A stretch of DNA of 64,000 bases from assembly GCF_949987515.2 (NCBI RefSeq), contig NW_027192673.1, forward strand, positions 1,545,001 through 1,609,000. The letters run 5' to 3'. Source of the DNA: Delphinus delphis (Eukaryota; Chordata; Mammalia; Artiodactyla; Delphinidae). Shown here one piece after another: positions 63,248 to 64,000 of this stretch. Each line of letters opens with the position of its first letter. Position 1 is the first letter of the stretch. The notes below the pieces were generated by a model. That model did not search any database. It was not told where the DNA came from and was given only the letters and a program-made list of their open reading frames with translations. The position numbers and the translations under genes are program-made.

Positions 63248-64000
63248 AAGTCATATTGCATGGTACCCATTACACGGGTCTCAACTCTCCCGGTTTAAGG
63301 TATTCTTCCTTCAGCTAAAACATGCATGTGGAACCCAAGTATGATCAACCATGTGAATGGGAGACGTGTTCAAATATGTCTCAGTTTTCCTCCCCTGGTA
63401 CTCGGGTGCAACATTCCAGACGCTTTACTAACACTCTCCCCACTTGGAGAGTCAGCGCCTTTAACCTCCTGTTTGGCCCAGTTTGCAATTTCTGCGGAAG
63501 ATGAACAGGAATAGCGAGAACCAATGAGAGGCTAGCTGGAGGTGTCTGGACGGGCAAATTTAACTCTCATTTCCCACCAGGAAGAGGAAATAACCAAAGG
63601 CTCAGCGTGCCGTACCGGAACCAGATTAGGGCCTGAAGCCATCCTGCGGTGTTGCGGCCAGCTCAAAAGAAAGCGAGTTGAAGAAAGGAGCTCAGGGACA
63701 CTGTAATTCACAAACCTGCAGAGTTATAAATGACAGCTATCGTCCAAAAATAGACTGAAGTAAGGCTGCCAAGAGGACTTGAAAGCGGGGCAGAATTGCA
63801 GGAAACCGATTTCAGGAGGTAGACTGGAATTGCATTGAAAGCATAGGAAAAGAGGCAGAACGTCCACAATGATGCACTTGGCCAAAAAGGGCGTATGCGT
63901 TTTTTCCTGAATATATTCAGGAAAAAACGCATACGCCCTTTTTGGCCAACCAAGCAAGCTTGCAAAGGAAATGTGCACTACAATGAAGTCTCACTTCCCC
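63248..64000 (+). repeat. Satellite unit m41, first 753 bp
   Basis: Palindrome 63878-63949, perfect. Copy of m39 with private gtgaatggg; cut by the window end. Confidence 0.92.

Larger units (their letters stand above)
1..64000 (+). repeat. Satellite array, ~1,580-bp unit, common cetacean satellite type
   Basis: The window is filled end to end by direct repeats of one unit, with all copies in the same orientation. The commonest unit length is 1,580 bp; the shorter or longer units are each explained by indels of 1-4 bp that I could locate. Units differ from each other by what looks like a few percent, while all are far more diverged from the L1 ancestor, so an old sequence has been recently homogenised. 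The ~1,580-bp length matches the common cetacean satellite of delphinoid whales as I know it; the family call rests on that length plus the L1 content and was not confirmed by a search. No gene, tRNA, rRNA or foreign insertion interrupts it. The phase used here starts each unit at the conserved aagtcatattgcatggtacc (includes a KpnI site). Confidence 0.93.
61668..64000 (+). repeat. Dimer higher-order repeat, copy b (m40-m41, cut by window end)
   Basis: Second copy of the m38-m39 dimer. The first ~130 bases of m40 are a mosaic of m37-type and m38-type variants. Confidence 0.8.

Noticed and set aside
1..64000. CRISPR array
   Set aside because: Repeats are ~1.6 kb, contiguous and of mammalian L1 origin; there are no short repeats with unique spacers and no cas genes.
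1..64000. CENP-B boxes at cggg sites (for example ggtactcgggtgc, gaaagcgggg)
   Set aside because: The TTCG half is missing at the required spacing in each case I checked.
1..64000. Human-type alpha satellite or bovine 1.4-kb satellite
   Set aside because: No 171-bp sub-period is seen, and the unit length and content do not fit; the ~1,580-bp L1-based unit fits the cetacean satellite.

Overview
The whole window is one uninterrupted tandem satellite array. A unit of about 1,580 bp repeats head to tail 41 times (the last copy is cut by the window end, and the first 74 bases are the tail of another). Consecutive copies of a landmark palindrome lie 1,576-1,581 bp apart (mean 63,174/40 = 1,579 bp). 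I see no protein-coding gene, RNA gene or non-satellite insertion. The open reading frames that recur at a fixed phase in every unit are by-products of a conserved repeat.

The unit length, base composition and L1-like content point to the 'common cetacean satellite', which from memory has a unit near 1,580 bp in delphinoid toothed whales (dolphins, porpoises, belugas) and near 1,750 bp in baleen and sperm whales. The window is therefore probably heterochromatin of a delphinoid cetacean. Most of each unit reads on the + strand as a strongly decayed 3' end of a LINE-1 (L1) element: the end of ORF2, then a laurasiatherian-type 3' UTR. L1 as the founding unit of cetacean satellites has been reported before (Kapitonov, Holmquist and Jurka 1998, recalled and not checked), so that part is not new.

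The most striking internal structure is a 72-bp palindrome with two 36-base arms and no spacer, present in all 41 units and perfect in 29. It lies where the L1 ORF2-like sequence should be continuous, beside a block of about 155 bp that is nearly invariant across the array while the rest of the unit varies.

Layout (units m1-m41): m1-m6 (75-9550) form a hexamer. m7-m11 (9551-17447) are the same hexamer shortened to a pentamer by a fusion of types 4 and 5 in m10. m12-m14 (17448 to about 21670) are a third, decaying copy. m15-m16 are single variants. m17-m18 and m19-m20 are a near-identical dimer duplication (25342-31659). m21-m25 are mixed single variants. m26-m29 and m30-m33 are a tetramer duplication (39556-52192). 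m34 resumes m26-type sequence and then diverges. m35-m37 and m38-m40 are related trimers, with m38-m39 and m40-m41 duplicated as a dimer. Higher-order organisation thus changes every few units, with several recognisable recombinant units. I found no CENP-B box.
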